64,000 bases of DNA, taken from NCBI GenBank assembly GCA_022483465.1, contig JAKVNF010000003.1:853280-917279 (forward strand). The letters run 5' to 3'. The notes beneath the pieces are model-generated. The model ran no database searches and had not been told where the DNA came from. It saw only the letters and a program-made list of their open reading frames with translations. Origin of the DNA: Lachnospiraceae bacterium. GTDB taxonomy: Bacteria > Bacillota > Clostridia > Lachnospirales > Lachnospiraceae. Of this stretch, positions 29,305-36,561 are shown piece by piece; position 1 is the stretch's first letter; every line of letters starts with the position of its first letter. The position numbers and the translations under genes are program-made.

Positions 29305-29398
29305 GATCAAGCTGCTAGTATAAAAACTTGCGATTTAGGGCTATATAGCCCTGTTTGTCCTCATCGGCTACTGCAGCTGGATCGACCACTACACCAAC
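28988..29398 (+). repeat. tandem duplication, copy 1
   Basis: 411 bases comprising the last third of the transposase gene, the right inverted repeat, the target duplication and 52 more bases of host gene up to ACCAAC. Copy 2 is at 29406-29815. The copies are nearly identical except for one extra A in copy 1 near 29300. Confidence 0.92.
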
Positions 29399-29405
29399 CT
29401 ACTTG

Positions 29406-29815
29406 ACGTCTTCGAATCCATCAAGCGGCACTTTGATCTGTCGGTCACATACACCCACTCCGTCAAGACATATCGGGGGAAGATGTTCGCGGCCTTTATC
29501 GCAAGCATTCTCTTTGCCACGCTGACATGGGATTTGAGGGAAGTGCTTCACGATAAGACCAGTGCAACCATCGCCTTCGAGATGATGGAGCTAAACAAGT
29601 ATAAGGTGGAACTGCAGTCTGATGGCAGTTGGTATCCGTCCTATGCGATGAGCAGGATTCAGAAGGAACTGATCTCCAAGGTTGGCCTCACAGAGGACGA
29701 GGCAATCAACCAGGCAACTGAGATCAAGCTGCTAGTATAAAAACTTGCGATTTAGGGCTATATAGCCCTGTTTGTCCTCATCGGCTACTGCAGCTGGATC
29801 GACCACTACACCAAC
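29406..29815 (+). repeat. tandem duplication, copy 2 (insertion sequence remnant plus flank)
   Basis: A 410-base second copy, separated from copy 1 by CTACTTG. It holds a truncated insertion-sequence right end (to 29757) with no left end, then host-gene sequence. A transposase remnant could be read from ATG 29483 to 29740. Its right boundary coincides with the left end of the IscB element. Confidence 0.92.
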
Positions 29816-29816
29816 G
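29758..29816 (+). pseudogene. membrane protein gene, middle fragment
   Basis: Encodes ALFVLIGYCSWIDHYTN, part of a hydrophobic segment and loop continuing the reading frame broken at 27446. The same fragment is duplicated at 29341-29398. It is followed directly by the IscB element. Confidence 0.7.
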
Positions 29817-30240
29817 CTCACTAACCCCACGGCAAGCCGTGGGGGTTGTGTGGCAACACAGCCCCCATCGGCCTAACGTGAGGACTGCAGCACCATCGCA
29901 GTCCTGAGTGAGTAGCCTCACGCCTGTCCAAAAACCTTCGGATTGCGGATGGGCTACGTTGTCGGCAAATTCGGCAGATCAGTTCCGACTTGTCTGCTCG
30001 TGAACACAGGCACCAGTGGATGCTCTCACAAGTCCACTGCTCTGCGGTGTGTCACTAAACATTTCTAAGGGTAGGAGGAGTGTGATACACAACAAACTGC
30101 TGACAACATTGGCGATGTGGACCCGCCGAACGGGGCTTCTTCCTCCGGGAAGGAGCCTCCTGTAGGCAGAACCCCGTGTATGCCTTCCCTGAGGAGACAC
30201 AGCACGGGAAGCCGTAAGGCACCGTAACGATTGTTTGATT
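29817..30240 (+). ncRNA. HEARO/omega RNA upstream of iscB
   Basis: About 420 bases without a credible reading frame but dense in paired segments. These are AACCCCACGGC/GCCGTGGGGGTT (29823-29847), GTGT/ACAC (about 29847-29860), AGGACTGC/GCAGTCCT (29881-29905) inside GTGAG/CTCAC (29878-29921), CAGTGGA/TCCACTG (30014-30039), ACGGGG/CCCCGT (30130-30177), and CTTCCC/GGGAAG (30184-30211) inside GCCTT/AAGGC. Position and size match HEARO RNAs, the omega RNAs that guide IscB. In studied systems the guide is at the 5' end and derives from the sequence just outside the element, here the bases before 29817. Confidence 0.75.
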
Positions 30241-30261
30241 TTCAGAAAGGAGGCATCAGTT

Positions 30262-31632
30262 ATGCTGACTTATGTACTGGCTGCAGACGGCTCACCGCTG
30301 ATGCCGACCTACAACATCAAAAAGGTGAGACAGATGCTCAAGGGCGGCAGAGCAGTCATTGCAGGCCACAAGCCGGGATTTACAATCCGGCTGACCTACG
30401 CTCTGCCGGATCAGAAAACGCCGCATACGCAGAAGGTCGAACTCTGCGAGGATACCGGCTATCAGCATATTGGTGTCTCCGTAAAGAGCACAAAGCATGA
30501 GTTTGTCCATCTGCAGGTCGATACACTTGCAGATGAGAAGCAACATCACGATGCACAGAGACGGTACCGCCGCACAAGACGAAACCGTCTCCGGTATCGT
30601 GAAGCGAGGTTCGACAATCGCACGCACTCCAAGAAGCCCGGATGGCTTGCACCCTCACTTCAGCATAAAGCGGATATCCATGTGCGTCTTGTATCCACGT
30701 TCCAAAAGGTACTGCCGATTCGTGATGTATACCTTGAAGTAGGAACCTTTGATACACAGGTCCTCGAGGCAAAGGAAAAGGGCCTGCCAATTCCGGAAGG
30801 ATCAGACTATCAGCATGGAGCCCGTTACGGCATTGCTACGCTTCGTGAAGCGGTATTTTATCGTGACGGCTACAAATGCCAATGCTGCGGTAAGGGGATC
30901 GAAGATGGACGGATTCTGCGTGTGCACCATATTGGTTACTGGAAAACACCCTCCGATCATACAGACCGGTTGGGCAACCTGATTACGGTCTGCACGAAAT
31001 GCCATACGGCGGCAAACCACAAAAAAAGTGGCAAACTATATGGCTGGAAGCCGAAGATGAAACCTCTGACTGGCGCAGCGTTTATGAACACCGTGCGGTG
31101 GAAAATTGTGCAGGCTGTCAAAGACTTAGATTCTGGGTTGACTGTGCATACCACGTATGGAGCATATACAAAGCTGTCACGTCGGGATCACTCCCTTGCC
31201 AAGACGCATGCAAATGATGCCTATTGTATGGGAGCGTTTCAGCCGGTGCACAGAGCGGCGGAACAGCTTCTGAAAAAGAGACGCCGTAATAATCGTGTGT
31301 TGTCCAAATTCTACGACACGAAGTATATTGACATCCGGGATGGTGTCAAAAAGTCCGGATCAGATCTGTCCTGTGGCAGAACAAACCGTTCAGAGCCTCG
31401 AAATGGGAAAAAGAACTTTCGGATCTTTCGTGGCAAAAAGGTAAGCAAAGGACGTATCGCAGTTCGAAAGCAGCGTTACCCGATTCAGCCGGGAACACAG
31501 GTAATGTATAAAAAGCATACCTATGTTGCAGTGGGAACACACAACAACGGTAGAGCGGTTGTACTGAATTCAGGCAAAAGCGTATCTGTCAGTAAGCTGC
31601 GGATACTGCATCATGCCGGAGCTTTTGTTTGA
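30262..31632 (+). CDS. iscB: IscB RNA-guided endonuclease
   Basis: IscB proteins are ancestors of Cas9 that cut DNA guided by omega RNA. The 456-residue product shows the PLMP domain (SPLMPTYNIKKVRQML, residues 11-26) and a RuvC-I segment with D64 (CEDTGYQHIG). An arginine-rich bridge helix lies at about 100-120 (RRYRRTRRNRLRYREARF) and RuvC-II has E159 (VYLEVGTFD). The HNH domain (about 206-253) has zinc-type CxxC pairs and catalytic H222/H223 (RVHHIGYW). RuvC-III carries H316 and D319 (THANDAYCMG). The C-terminal 120 basic residues would bind target or RNA. The start at 30262 has AGAAAGGAGG upstream. All expected catalytic residues appear present. Confidence 0.85.
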   Translation: MLTYVLAADGSPLMPTYNIKKVRQMLKGGRAVIAGHKPGFTIRLTYALPDQKTPHTQKVELCEDTGYQHIGVSVKSTKHEFVHLQVDTLADEKQHHDAQRRYRRTRRNRLRYREARFDNRTHSKKPGWLAPSLQHKADIHVRLVSTFQKVLPIRDVYLEVGTFDTQVLEAKEKGLPIPEGSDYQHGARYGIATLREAVFYRDGYKCQCCGKGIEDGRILRVHHIGYWKTPSDHTDRLGNLITVCTKCHTAANHKKSGKLYGWKPKMKPLTGAAFMNTVRWKIVQAVKDLDSGLTVHTTYGAYTKLSRRDHSLAKTHANDAYCMGAFQPVHRAAEQLLKKRRRNNRVLSKFYDTKYIDIRDGVKKSGSDLSCGRTNRSEPRNGKKNFRIFRGKKVSKGRIAVRKQRYPIQPGTQVMYKKHTYVAVGTHNNGRAVVLNSGKSVSVSKLRILHHAGAFV

Positions 31633-31680
31633 GAAAGGGGGACGGCGCTCCTCCCCGCTGCAAGCGGCGGGGTTTCCGCG

Positions 31681-31925
31681 CCTGTATTCATTATGACCTC
31701 TCCTTTGTCAAGCAGCAGGTGAAAGAGCCCTGGTACCTGATCCAGAAGCCCTATCCCGGCGGGGAGAACGAATCCACCATGACCGTGGACGGCGTCACCT
31801 TCTACGTCGCGGGGACAGACGAGGTGAACAGCTACTACGCCTTCCCCGGGACCTGCTACAACTTCATGCTGGAGCGCACGAAGCTCCTCGGGGACGGCAT
31901 CGAGGACGGCTTTGCGCCCAAGTGA
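31681..31925 (+). pseudogene. membrane protein gene, C-terminal fragment
   Basis: Encodes CIHYDLSFVKQQVKEPWYLI followed by a Tyr/Gly-rich soluble tail ending FAPK. It has no start codon or ribosome site of its own. Its frame joins that of the 25966 gene once both mobile elements and the duplication are removed, so it is read as the tail of that protein. Codon use matches the GC-rich host genes, not the elements. Confidence 0.7.
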
Positions 31926-31995
31926 GCAAGGTGCACAGAAACCGGGGGATCCCTTGTGCACCTTCCCGATTCCCCGATGGATTTTTCGGAAATGA

Positions 31996-32024
31996 TTGAC
32001 AGCCGGCAAAACGGGTGCTAGTAT
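31996..32024 (+). promoter_or_regulatory. rpsO promoter
   Basis: Perfect TTGACA (31996-32001), a 17-base spacer and TAGTAT (32019-32024) with TGC before it. This is the strongest-looking promoter in the window. Confidence 0.8.
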
Positions 32025-32044
32025 CCATTTGTTATGCAGAAAAT

Positions 32045-32062
32045 GCGCAGGATGTCCTGCGC
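32045..32062 (+). promoter_or_regulatory. leader hairpin upstream of rpsO
   Basis: GCGCAGGATGTCCTGCGC forms a near-loopless hairpin at the start of a leader of about 105 bases. S15 often represses its own mRNA through leader structure; that role here is inferred. Confidence 0.4.
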
Positions 32063-32136
32063 GGGTACCGCAGCGCAGTCCCCGGAGACTCCGTCCCGGA
32101 CCGGGCCGCGGCGCATCATTCAAAAAAGGAGCAGCT

Positions 32137-32403
32137 ATGATTTCCAAAGAGAAGAAGACAGCTATCATCAACGAGTACGGACGCAAGCCGGGTGACACCG
32201 GATCCCCTGAGGTTCAGATCGCCATCCTCACGGAGCGCATCACGGAGCTCACCGAGCACATGAAGCAGAACCCCAAGGACTTCCACTCCAACAGAGGACT
32301 TCTGAAGCTGGTTGGCCAGAGAAGAGGCCTGCTGGATTATCTGAAGAAGACCGATCTGGAGAAGTATCGTGCTCTGATCGAGAAGCTCGGAATCAGAAAG
32401 TAA
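32137..32403 (+). CDS. rpsO: 30S ribosomal protein S15
   Basis: Primary 16S rRNA-binding protein of the small subunit. It has 88 residues, the standard length. It contains [17 protein letters not shown] and the [14 protein letters not shown] signature. AAAAGGAGC precedes the start. The rpsO-pnp order is widespread in bacteria. A hairpin followed by a T-rich run ends the gene before pnp. Confidence 0.97.
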   Translation: MISKEKKTAIINEYGRKPGDTGSPEVQIAILTERITELTEHMKQNPKDFHSNRGLLKLVGQRRGLLDYLKKTDLEKYRALIEKLGIRK

Positions 32404-32418
32404 GTTCCAGGGAGCGAG

Positions 32419-32468
32419 GCGGCGCATAGGCTGGGTGAAAGAGCCCGGCTTATTCGTCGCTTTTGTTT
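32419..32468 (+). terminator. terminator-like hairpin between rpsO and pnp
   Basis: GCGGCG (32419-32424) pairs with CGTCGC (32455-32460), with an inner GCTGGG/CCCGGC stem, followed by TTTTGTTT. A second hairpin, GCCCCTG/CAGGGGC (32487-32504), lies in the pnp leader, where PNPase autoregulation commonly acts. Confidence 0.6.
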
Positions 32469-32559
32469 ACCGCTCCAAAGCGCATCGCCCCTGCCGCCAG
32501 GGGCCGGAGAGATCCGGTGCAGCAGGGAACATCCACGAGATCAAAGGAGAGAATGGAAG

Positions 32560-34677
32560 ATGGCAGATTATAAGACATATTCGATGGAGCTCGCCGGAAG
32601 GACCCTGAGCGTCGACATCGGGAGAGTCGGAAAGCAGGCCAACGGCTGCGCCTTCATGCACTACGGTGACACCACCGTTCTGTGCACGGCGACCGAGTCC
32701 GCAGCGCCCCGGGACGGCGTGGATTTCTTCCCGCTGTCCGTCGAGTACTCGGAGAAGTACTACGCCGTCGGCAAGATGCCCGGCGGGTTCAACAAGAGAG
32801 AGGGAAAGGCCTCGGAGAACGCCGTGCTGACCAGCCGCGTCATCGACCGCCCGATGCGCCCGCTCTTCCCCAAGGACATGCGCAACGACGTGACCCTCGA
32901 GTGCATGGTCATGAGCGTGGATCCCGCGTGCCGGCCGGAGCTGGTCGCCATGATCGGCGCCTCCATTGCCACCACCATCTCTGACATCCCCTTTGCCGGT
33001 CCCTGCGCTGCCACCCAGGTGGGCCTGGTCGACGGCAAAATGATCATCAACCCCAGCCAGTCCCAGTGGGATTTCGGCGACTTGAAGCTCACCGTCGCCT
33101 CCACCGCGGATAAGATCATGATGATCGAGGCGGGCGCCAACGAGGTGCCCGAGGCGGACATGGTGAAGTACATCTACGCCGCCGATGCCGTGAACAAGCA
33201 GCTCATCGCCTTCATCAACCAGATCCGCGATGAGGTCGGAAAGAAGAAGCAGCCCTACGAGTCCGTCGCCATCCCGGAAGTGATGTTCGAGGACATGAAG
33301 AAGATCGTTCCGCCGGAGGAGATGGAGACCGCGGTCTTCACCGACGACAAGCAGACGAGAGAAGCCAATGTCGCCGCCGTCACCGAGAGACTGAAGGAAG
33401 CCTTTGCGGGAAATGACGACTATCTGGCAAGACTCTCCGATGCGGTCTACCAGTACGAGAAGAAGACCGTCCGCAAGATGATCCTGAAGGATCACAAGCG
33501 GCCGGATGGCAGAGCCCTGACCCAGATCCGTCCGCTCCACGCCGAGGTCGGCCTGATCCCGAGAGTGCACGGCAGTGCCATGTTCACCAGAGGCCAGACC
33601 CAGATCGTGGATGTCTGCACGCTGGCACCGCTCTCCGATGCCCAGCGGGTGGAGGGCCTCGATCCCAACATCACCGAGAAGCGCTATGTGCACCAGTACA
33701 ACTTCCCCGCCTACTCCGTGGGCGAGACCAAGGTCTCGAGAGGACCGGGCAGAAGAGAGATCGGCCACGGCGCCCTCGCAGAGCGGGCTCTGATGCCGGT
33801 GCTCCCCTCTGTGGAGGAGTTCCCCTATGCGATCCGCTGCGTCTCCGAGACCATGGAGTCCAACGGCTCCACTTCCATGGCATCCACCTGTGCCTCCTGC
33901 ATGGCACTGATGGATGCGGGTGTCCCGATCAAGAAGCAGGTGGCAGGCATCTCCTGCGGCCTGGTGACCGGGGAGACCGATGACGACTTCGTGCTGCTGA
34001 CCGACATCCAGGGCCTGGAGGACTTCTTCGGCGACATGGACTTCAAGGTCACCGGCACCCATGACGGCATCACCGCCATCCAGATGGATATCAAGATCCA
34101 CGGCCTCACCCGTGCCATCGTGGAGGGCGCCTTCCAGCGCTGCAAGGATGCGAGAGAGTACATCATGAACGGCGTCATGAGGGATGCCATCGCGGCACCG
34201 CGCCCGACCGTGAATCAGTACGCTCCGAAGATCCGCATGATGACCATCGATCCCGAGAAGATCGGCGATGTGGTCGGCCAGCGCGGCAAGACGATCAACG
34301 AGATCATCAAGCGCACCGGCTGCTCCGTCGACATCACCGATGACGGCCGTGTCTCGATCTGCGGCACCGACGCCGCCGGCATGGACCAGGCGATCTCCTA
34401 CATCAAGACGATCGTCACCGATTTCACCAAGGGCCAGATCCTCGAGGGCACTGTGGTCTCCATCAAGGAGTTCGGCGCCTTCCTCGAGTTCGCCCCCGGC
34501 AAGGAGGGACTGGTGCACATCTCCAAGATCTCCGACCATCGCATCGACCACGTGGAGGATGTGCTGACCCTCGGCGACAAGGTCACCGTGGTCTGCCTGG
34601 GCAAGGACAGCCAGGGCCGCGTCTCCTTCTCCATGAAGGACGTCAAGGACGCAAAGCGCAAAGCAAACCAGCAGTAA
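32560..34677 (+). CDS. pnp: polyribonucleotide nucleotidyltransferase (PNPase)
   Basis: Phosphorolytic 3'-5' exoribonuclease of mRNA decay. The product has 705 residues with two RNase PH-like domains: the first contains GKMPGGFNKREGK, the second THDGITAIQMDIK. A KH domain at about 555-615 (IGDVVGQRGKTINEI) and an S1 domain at about 625-695 (VSIKEFGAFLEFAPGKEGLV) follow. AAAGGAGA lies nine bases before the start. All domains are complete. Confidence 0.97.
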   Translation: MADYKTYSMELAGRTLSVDIGRVGKQANGCAFMHYGDTTVLCTATESAAPRDGVDFFPLSVEYSEKYYAVGKMPGGFNKREGKASENAVLTSRVIDRPMRPLFPKDMRNDVTLECMVMSVDPACRPELVAMIGASIATTISDIPFAGPCAATQVGLVDGKMIINPSQSQWDFGDLKLTVASTADKIMMIEAGANEVPEADMVKYIYAADAVNKQLIAFINQIRDEVGKKKQPYESVAIPEVMFEDMKKIVPPEEMETAVFTDDKQTREANVAAVTERLKEAFAGNDDYLARLSDAVYQYEKKTVRKMILKDHKRPDGRALTQIRPLHAEVGLIPRVHGSAMFTRGQTQIVDVCTLAPLSDAQRVEGLDPNITEKRYVHQYNFPAYSVGETKVSRGPGRREIGHGALAERALMPVLPSVEEFPYAIRCVSETMESNGSTSMASTCASCMALMDAGVPIKKQVAGISCGLVTGETDDDFVLLTDIQGLEDFFGDMDFKVTGTHDGITAIQMDIKIHGLTRAIVEGAFQRCKDAREYIMNGVMRDAIAAPRPTVNQYAPKIRMMTIDPEKIGDVVGQRGKTINEIIKRTGCSVDITDDGRVSICGTDAAGMDQAISYIKTIVTDFTKGQILEGTVVSIKEFGAFLEFAPGKEGLVHISKISDHRIDHVEDVLTLGDKVTVVCLGKDSQGRVSFSMKDVKDAKRKANQQ

Positions 34678-34723
34678 CCAACCCAAGGCCGGAGACCCCC
34701 AGCGGGGTCCCTGGTCTTTTCGT

Positions 34724-34757
34724 CCTGCGCGGAGGGTTCCTCCGGGCAGGTCTTTTT
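34724..34757 (+). terminator. terminator after pnp
   Basis: CCTGC (34724-34728) pairs with GCAGG (34746-34750), with an inner GGAGG/CCTCC stem, followed by TCTTTTT. A smaller GACCCC/GGGGTC hairpin lies just upstream at about 34694-34709. Confidence 0.8.
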
Positions 34758-34774
34758 ATGGGAGGACATGCTCA

Positions 34775-35479
34775 ATGGCAAGGGCAGCCATCATCACCGC
34801 CCGGGGCGGTTCCAAGCGCATCCCCGGAAAGAACATCCGTCCGTTTCTGGGAAAGCCGATCCTTTCCTATCCGATCGAGGCGGCCAAAAAGAGCGGCCTC
34901 TTCTCCACCGTCATGGTCTCCACAGACTCGGAGGAGATTGCGGACATCGCCAAATCCTATGGCGCCGAGGTGCCGTTTCTTCGAAGTGCGAAAACCTCCA
35001 GCGACTTTGCGACCACCGCGGATGTCATCGAAGAGGTGCTGGAGCGCTACCAGGCGCTGGGACAGACCTTCTCTGAGTTTGTCTGTCTCTATCCCACTGC
35101 GCCCTTTGTGACTGCAGAAAGGCTTACCGAGGCGGTGCAGCTTCTGGGCGAGAAAGGCGCCGACGCCGTGGTGCCCGTGGTGCGCTTTTCCTTCCCGCCC
35201 CAGCGGGGCTTTGTGGTGCGGGACGGCCTTCTTGCCTACCAGTACCCCGCGTACCAGAAGGCCCGCTCCCAGGACCTCACCCCCCTCTACCACGACGCGG
35301 GGCAGTTCTACCTGGTGCGCACGAAGGCCTTTGAAAAAGAGCACACCGTGGTGCCCAGCCGCTGCGTTCCCCTGATCCTGCCGGAGACGCAGGTCCAGGA
35401 CATCGACAATGAGACCGACTGGGAGATTGCGGAGATCAAGTACGCAAGGCTCCAGAAGAGCGGGAGGGAGCAGGCATGA
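34775..35479 (+). CDS. pseF: pseudaminic acid cytidylyltransferase-like protein (PseF)
   Basis: Activates a nonulosonic acid sugar with CTP to give the CMP-sugar. The 234-residue product has the CMP-sugar synthetase nucleotide loop IITARGGSKRIPGKNIRPFLGKP and SYPIEAA. STDSEEIADIA, LYPTAPF and the final DIDNETDWEIAE metal-site region follow. The neighbour encodes a PseG-like hydrolase of the same pathway, favouring pseudaminic rather than sialic acid. The start overlaps nothing upstream; the stop overlaps pseG as ATGA. Other pseudaminic genes are not in the window. Confidence 0.83.
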   Translation: MARAAIITARGGSKRIPGKNIRPFLGKPILSYPIEAAKKSGLFSTVMVSTDSEEIADIAKSYGAEVPFLRSAKTSSDFATTADVIEEVLERYQALGQTFSEFVCLYPTAPFVTAERLTEAVQLLGEKGADAVVPVVRFSFPPQRGFVVRDGLLAYQYPAYQKARSQDLTPLYHDAGQFYLVRTKAFEKEHTVVPSRCVPLILPETQVQDIDNETDWEIAEIKYARLQKSGREQA

Positions 35480-36507
35480 TCTACATCCGGGCGGATGCCA
35501 ACGACAAGATCGGGATCGGCCACATGATGCGCTGCTTTGCGATCGCCAAGGCGCTGCGGCGCCGGGGAACCGAGGCGACGTTCTTTGTGGCAGACAAGTC
35601 CTCGGCCAAGATGGCGGCGGAGGCGGGCTTTGGGTACGTGTGCCTCGGCACCGACTACGATCACATGGACCAGGAGGCGGACCGGCTCCTGCAGCACATG
35701 CAGGAGCGGAACGTGGACCATCTCCTCGTGGACTCCTACTTTGTGACCGAGCACTACATGAACCGGATCCGGGAGCTCGCGCGCCTCGCCTACTTAGACG
35801 ACGTGAACCGCTTCCTCTATCCCTGTGACCTTCTCATCAACTACAACATCTACGCCGAGTCCCTGCGCTATCCGGAGCGCTATCAGGCGGCTGGCCTTGC
35901 CACCGACTTTGCCCTGGGGCTTTCCTACATGCCCCTGCGGGATGGCTACCTCTCGCTCGAGCGAGAGCCCCACGAGGGCTTTCGGATCCTTTTGACCACC
36001 GGCGCCACCGACCGGCTCGGCGTGGTGGAGGCATTTCTTGCGGCCTTCACGGACTCGGATCTTGCGGGCAAGACCGAGGTCTACGCGATCCTCGGCCGCT
36101 ACCACGAGCACCGGGAGGAGCTGCGGGCAAAGTACGGAACGGTCCCCGGCGTGCACCTTTTGGACCCCCAGCCGGACCTTCGCGCCCTGATCGCCTCCTG
36201 CGACATCGCGGTGACCGCGGGCGGCACCACGGTCTATGAGCTCTGCGCCGGCGGCCTGCCGGCGGTGCTCCTGACCATCGCAGACAACCAGATGATGGCC
36301 GCGCAGGAATTCAACCGCCGGGGCCTCATCCCCTATGCGGGGGATGTGCGCACCGACATGGAGGGGACCGTGGAACGGGTCCTCGCCGAAATTCGGCGGG
36401 CCTATGAAAATCCGGAAAAACTGCAGGAGAAATCCCGTCAGCTTTGCACCGTCATCGACGGGCGGGGCGCGGACCGGATCGCCGAGGCACTCCTTGCCAT
36501 GCGCTAG
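35476..36507 (+). CDS. pseG: UDP-2,4-diacetamido-2,4,6-trideoxy-beta-L-altropyranose hydrolase (PseG)
   Basis: Removes UDP from the nucleotide sugar intermediate in pseudaminic acid synthesis. The 343-residue GT-B-fold protein opens IRADANDKIGIGHMMRCFAIA, with the conserved GxGHxxR pattern of PseG. LLVDSYFV and YLDDVNR sit in the N-terminal domain. VTAGGTTVYELCAGGLP is the nucleotide-binding loop of the C-terminal domain. It is translationally coupled to pseF. Pseudaminic acid commonly decorates flagellin or surface glycans. Confidence 0.85.
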   Translation: MIYIRADANDKIGIGHMMRCFAIAKALRRRGTEATFFVADKSSAKMAAEAGFGYVCLGTDYDHMDQEADRLLQHMQERNVDHLLVDSYFVTEHYMNRIRELARLAYLDDVNRFLYPCDLLINYNIYAESLRYPERYQAAGLATDFALGLSYMPLRDGYLSLEREPHEGFRILLTTGATDRLGVVEAFLAAFTDSDLAGKTEVYAILGRYHEHREELRAKYGTVPGVHLLDPQPDLRALIASCDIAVTAGGTTVYELCAGGLPAVLLTIADNQMMAAQEFNRRGLIPYAGDVRTDMEGTVERVLAEIRRAYENPEKLQEKSRQLCTVIDGRGADRIAEALLAMR

Positions 36508-36561
36508 CGGCAGGGCACCCAGGCACAAGATCAACATCAGCACAAGAGGAAAGAACCCAAC

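Larger units (their letters stand above)
27447..29340 (+). mobile_element. complete insertion sequence of the IS4/IS1634 type
   Basis: A 1,894-bp element with 26-bp terminal inverted repeats. The left end begins CCCAAAATCGCAAAATTTTT (27447-27472); the right end (29315-29340) is its imperfect complement, both ending in CTAG. Both sides carry the 6-bp duplication CTATAT. It contains one transposase gene. Lower GC content than the host genes supports transfer. The IS1634-like label rests on transposase character and size only. Confidence 0.9.
29817..31680 (+). mobile_element. IscB element (IS200/IS605-type, no transposase)
   Basis: An element of about 1.86 kb with no TnpA gene of its own. The left end carries the hairpin AACCCCACGGC/GCCGTGGGGGTT (29823-29847); the right end carries CCCCGC/GCGGGG (31653-31672). 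Such subterminal hairpins are typical of single-strand IS200/IS605-type transposition. It contains a long structured RNA region and iscB. Joining the flanks gives an in-frame HYTN-AC-IHYD, so insertion appears clean; the exact ends are uncertain by a few bases. Mobility would need a transposase elsewhere. Confidence 0.75.

Noticed and set aside
30262..31632. IscB with an inactive RuvC-I motif
   Set aside because: A first alignment seemed to lose the aspartate, but CEDTGYQHIG aligns with the DSGYSHIG-type motif and supplies D64.
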